Source of the DNA: an uncultured Alphaproteobacteria bacterium
Lineage (GTDB): Bacteria > Pseudomonadota > Alphaproteobacteria > CAAHEQ01 > UBA3637
Direction: 5' to 3'
NCBI GenBank assembly: GCA_947629595.1
Contig: CANREI010000049.1
Span: forward strand, 1 to 9,124
Length of the DNA: 9,124 bases
The position numbers were made by a program, and so were the translations under genes. Positions 7,109-9,124 of this stretch are shown here, one piece after another; the stretch's first letter is position 1, and each line of letters begins with the position of its first letter. The notes beneath the pieces are model-generated. The model had not been told where the DNA came from, ran no database searches, and worked only from the letters and a program-made list of their open reading frames with translations.

Positions 7109-8482
7109 ATGACAGAACAAATTAAACTGAATAAAATTGAAAAAAATACAACGACTGTTCAATATTTTTTTGAATGTAGTGCCGGATTAAAATGCTTTTT
7201 TCATTTTGATTGCCCCTTTGTTATAGAATATAATCTGGATAATATGAAACAGCCGGCTTCTGTTGCAGATGTGCCGGATTCTGTTTTAATTATTCCTTTT
7301 TTAGGGAATGTTTTACCCATTGTATGGTTAACGGATTCTGAATTATATGTTCCTGAAATTGATAAAGATTTTTATGATAATTTATCAAAAGTAAAAAAGG
7401 GATATGCTCAAATGTATCCTAACTTAAAATTTAAAGGAAAAGTGATTGCAGATAAAATCGTTAATAATAATCAGGAAAATCGTAAAGTCGGAAATCCCGT
7501 TTGCTTCTTTTCCGCCGGCGTTGATGCATGGCAAACACTTTGTGAGCATTATAATGAAAAACCGCTTCTTTTAACAATGTTCGGGGCTGATTTTTATTTG
7601 GATAACATTAAAGGAAACAGGAAATGCTTGGAATACATGAAAAATGTTTCTCAACAGTTTCATTCGGATTTGGTTTCTTTTAAAAGCAGTTTGCGTAAGT
7701 TTATAAATGAAACAAAATTAAATGAACAATTTGCAAAGGACTTGGGGTTTCATTGGTGGCACAGAATTCAACACGGGCTCGGCGTTATTTCTCATGCGGC
7801 GCCCGTTGCTTATTTGAATAATTCTCGCATTGTATATTTCGCTTCTTCTTATTCGTTTAAAGATAAGGTTCGGCATCAATGCGCAACAGATCCTTTAATT
7901 GATAATTATATTGCTTTCGCAGGAGCAAAAGTTGTTCATGACGGTTATGAATTTACACGGCAAGATAAAATATATAATATCTGCAATTTTTCTAAAAAAC
8001 ATTCTCAACCGATGTTTATTCATGTTTGTTGGGGACAATATGATGATATACATAATTGCAGTAAGTGTGAAAAATGTCAACGAACATGGATGGGTATTTT
8101 GGCAGAAGGATTTAATCCGAATGACTTCGGATTTAAATATGAAGGTGAAAAATCCGCTCGGGAAGTGAAAGTTTTATTATCGACAAAGAAACAAGTTTTA
8201 ACGCAGGAAATGTGGGAACAAATATTCGATCGCTTTAAAATGAATGCCGGATTGCTAAATATTCACCCGGAATTAAAATGGGTAGAAAGTTTTGACTTTA
8301 AAAAGCAAAGTTATTTTACGCAAAATACAGCGCAAGAGAAAAATTCATTCAAGAAATTTATAAAATTATATCGCAATAAATTGATTTATTATCGTTATAA
8401 ATTTCTTTCTCAAATAACAATCGGCCAAAAGAAAAAACATTATATGAAGAAAAGTATGAAAAGCAAAGTTGAAGGTGTATGA
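7109..8482 (+). CDS. QueC-like PP-loop protein with altered nucleotide loop (paralogue 2)
   Basis: 457 residues; AGGAGA (7094-7099) lies 9 nt before the ATG and the gene begins 3 nt after the previous stop. It is a full-length paralogue of the preceding protein: PP-loop position CFFSAGVDAW (S135-A140), MFGAD (157-161), D-P-L-I-D-N-Y (261-267, against N-P-I-T-D-Q-Y), HDGYEFTRQDK (277-287, against SDGYEHSRTDR) and the same C-x9-C-x2-C-x2-C cysteines at 307, 317, 320 and 323 (NCSKCEKCQRT). The N-terminal domains also align loosely. The PP-loop is degraded (SAG for SGG, Ala for the last Ser), so ATP turnover may be weak or lost while the zinc site is kept. The C-terminal tail, about residues 345-457, is longer and strongly basic at the end. 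A heterodimer of an active and an altered subunit is a reasonable inference. Last gene of the operon; probable terminator at 8510-8560. Confidence 0.75.
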   Translation: MTEQIKLNKIEKNTTTVQYFFECSAGLKCFFHFDCPFVIEYNLDNMKQPASVADVPDSVLIIPFLGNVLPIVWLTDSELYVPEIDKDFYDNLSKVKKGYAQMYPNLKFKGKVIADKIVNNNQENRKVGNPVCFFSAGVDAWQTLCEHYNEKPLLLTMFGADFYLDNIKGNRKCLEYMKNVSQQFHSDLVSFKSSLRKFINETKLNEQFAKDLGFHWWHRIQHGLGVISHAAPVAYLNNSRIVYFASSYSFKDKVRHQCATDPLIDNYIAFAGAKVVHDGYEFTRQDKIYNICNFSKKHSQPMFIHVCWGQYDDIHNCSKCEKCQRTWMGILAEGFNPNDFGFKYEGEKSAREVKVLLSTKKQVLTQEMWEQIFDRFKMNAGLLNIHPELKWVESFDFKKQSYFTQNTAQEKNSFKKFIKLYRNKLIYYRYKFLSQITIGQKKKHYMKKSMKSKVEGV

Positions 8483-8509
8483 ATGCTTTGGGGCTTTAAA
8501 AGCAGGATA

Positions 8510-8560
8510 AGGGATATTAAATTCCGGAACAGGGCACCCCTTTAATTTATCCCTCTTTTT
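8510..8560 (+). terminator. probable terminator of the glycan operon
   Basis: AGGGATA (8510-8516) pairs with TATCCCT (8548-8554), and TTAAA (8517-8521) pairs with TTTAA (8541-8545), leaving a 2-nt bulge on the right and a 19-nt loop. A C and five T follow (8556-8560). It lies 28 nt after the stop codon of the second QueC-like gene. It overlaps the 3' end of the convergent gene, so the two transcripts would meet here. The stem is AT-rich and the T run short, so termination may be incomplete. Confidence 0.5.
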
Positions 8561-9124
8561 CCATTCTTAATCTTCGTTCAAGCAATGTTTCTCCTTCATA
8601 TTCCCGGTAAGATGTTCCTTGCGGCTTATATTTGGAATTACTGAGCTTTTGTGCTAATGCCGATAAGGATGTTCCTTTGCCCTCGTATTCAACTGTTCTT
8701 TTATTATCCTTGACGAGGCATTTTTTTGTTTTGTCATAAATATATGTCAATTCTGCTCCGACAGGAATTTTAAGGTTTTTAAAGGTCATTTTGGTTCGGC
8801 GTGAAGTTTGCGCAATATCATCTTCTTTTTGTTCTTTTTCAGAAGGTACAATGCGTTTCAGATTTTCCGAATTATTATTCAAACGGGCAACACGCTCCAA
8901 AACCGAATAGGCCTTGGAGGGAGATATTTGAAAAAATTCACGAACTCTTTTTTTACCATGTTCCGTTTCTTCAATGGAATGAAGAGAATCATCAATTAAA
9001 TCAAACAGTGCATGTATATGCTGTTCAATTTCTCTCGGATTTTCAACAGCCAAAGTTGCATATACACGAAAACTTAACGGAACGGCCGTTGAGCTGTTCA
9101 ATTCTTTTAATCGCTGATGAATAT
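8547..9124 (-). CDS. T5orf172/GIY-YIG-type protein with RAMA-like C-terminal domain, 5' end outside window
   Basis: 191 residues are visible, read right to left from the window edge; the stop is TAA at 8547-8549. The frame stays open through 9122 (IHQRLKELNSSTAVP), so the true start lies outside; the TTG at 9099-9101 is an internal Leu. The N-terminal part, about 90 residues to RVARLNN, matches the end of the T5orf172/MUG113 GIY-YIG-related domain, recognisable from RLKELNSSTAVP, REIEQHIHAL and REFFQISPSKAYSVLE. After a charged linker, the last 80 residues (FKNLKIPVGAELTYIYD, TSLSALAQKL, YEGETLLERRL) resemble the RAMA/DUF4357 domain linked to restriction and DNA-modification proteins. The GIY-YIG catalytic residues would be upstream and are not visible. 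A nuclease or DNA-binding role, perhaps in restriction or another accessory system, follows from family knowledge; this copy's activity cannot be judged. Convergent with the glycan operon. Confidence 0.8.
   Translation of the reverse strand, partial: IHQRLKELNSSTAVPLSFRVYATLAVENPREIEQHIHALFDLIDDSLHSIEETEHGKKRVREFFQISPSKAYSVLERVARLNNNSENLKRIVPSEKEQKEDDIAQTSRRTKMTFKNLKIPVGAELTYIYDKTKKCLVKDNKRTVEYEGKGTSLSALAQKLSNSKYKPQGTSYREYEGETLLERRLRMEKEG

Noticed and set aside
5936..8482. Qat or CBASS-type defence system based on the QueC-like genes
   Set aside because: No QatA-type ATPase, TatD-type nuclease, nucleotide cyclase or effector is present; the linked partner is a glycan enzyme.
9099..9101. TTG as start of the - strand gene
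   Set aside because: The frame continues upstream to the window edge with family-like residues (IHQRLKE), so this is an internal Leu codon.

Overview
The window is AT-rich bacterial DNA with five complete genes on the + strand and one gene, cut by the right edge, on the - strand. Shine-Dalgarno sites, sigma70-type promoter spacing and standard stop codons all read as ordinary bacterial. The pilin-like N-terminus GRSMVEMLGVLAII in front of a long extracellular part is, from my memory of such proteins, common in uncultured gut Alphaproteobacteria. That makes a host-associated alphaproteobacterium my best guess, but the sequence does not prove it.

Layout. 1-636 is a very AT-rich non-coding region with a 24-bp palindrome, a short direct repeat and a weak promoter. 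637-2709 encodes a large secreted or surface protein: a type IV pilin-like membrane anchor, about 54 cysteines in repeated CxxC modules (including an 84-residue tandem duplication), and an unrecognised C-terminal domain. The 2710-2936 spacer holds a perfect 19-bp inverted repeat around a near-consensus promoter. 2937-3572 encodes a small basic protein with three helix-turn-helix units. 3661-8482 is a tight three-gene operon: a family 2 glycosyltransferase fused to a polysaccharide pyruvyl transferase domain, then two paralogous QueC-like PP-loop ATPases (8-nt overlap, then a 3-nt gap). A hairpin followed by a T-tract at 8510-8560 probably ends it. Facing it is the 3' part of a T5orf172/GIY-YIG-type gene with a RAMA-like C-terminal domain.

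How the genes may work together. The three-gene operon is the most interesting part. A glycan-building enzyme with a pyruvyl-transferase-like domain is coupled to two QueC-like proteins, the second with a degraded PP-loop. This suggests a surface glycan modification cassette in which an ATP-dependent (adenylating) enzyme and a catalytically altered partner modify a sugar or its substituent. That is inference; no substrate can be read from the sequence. The pilin-like Cys-rich protein may be a surface structure of the same cell, but nothing in the sequence ties it functionally to the operon. The HTH protein lies between the two and could regulate either.
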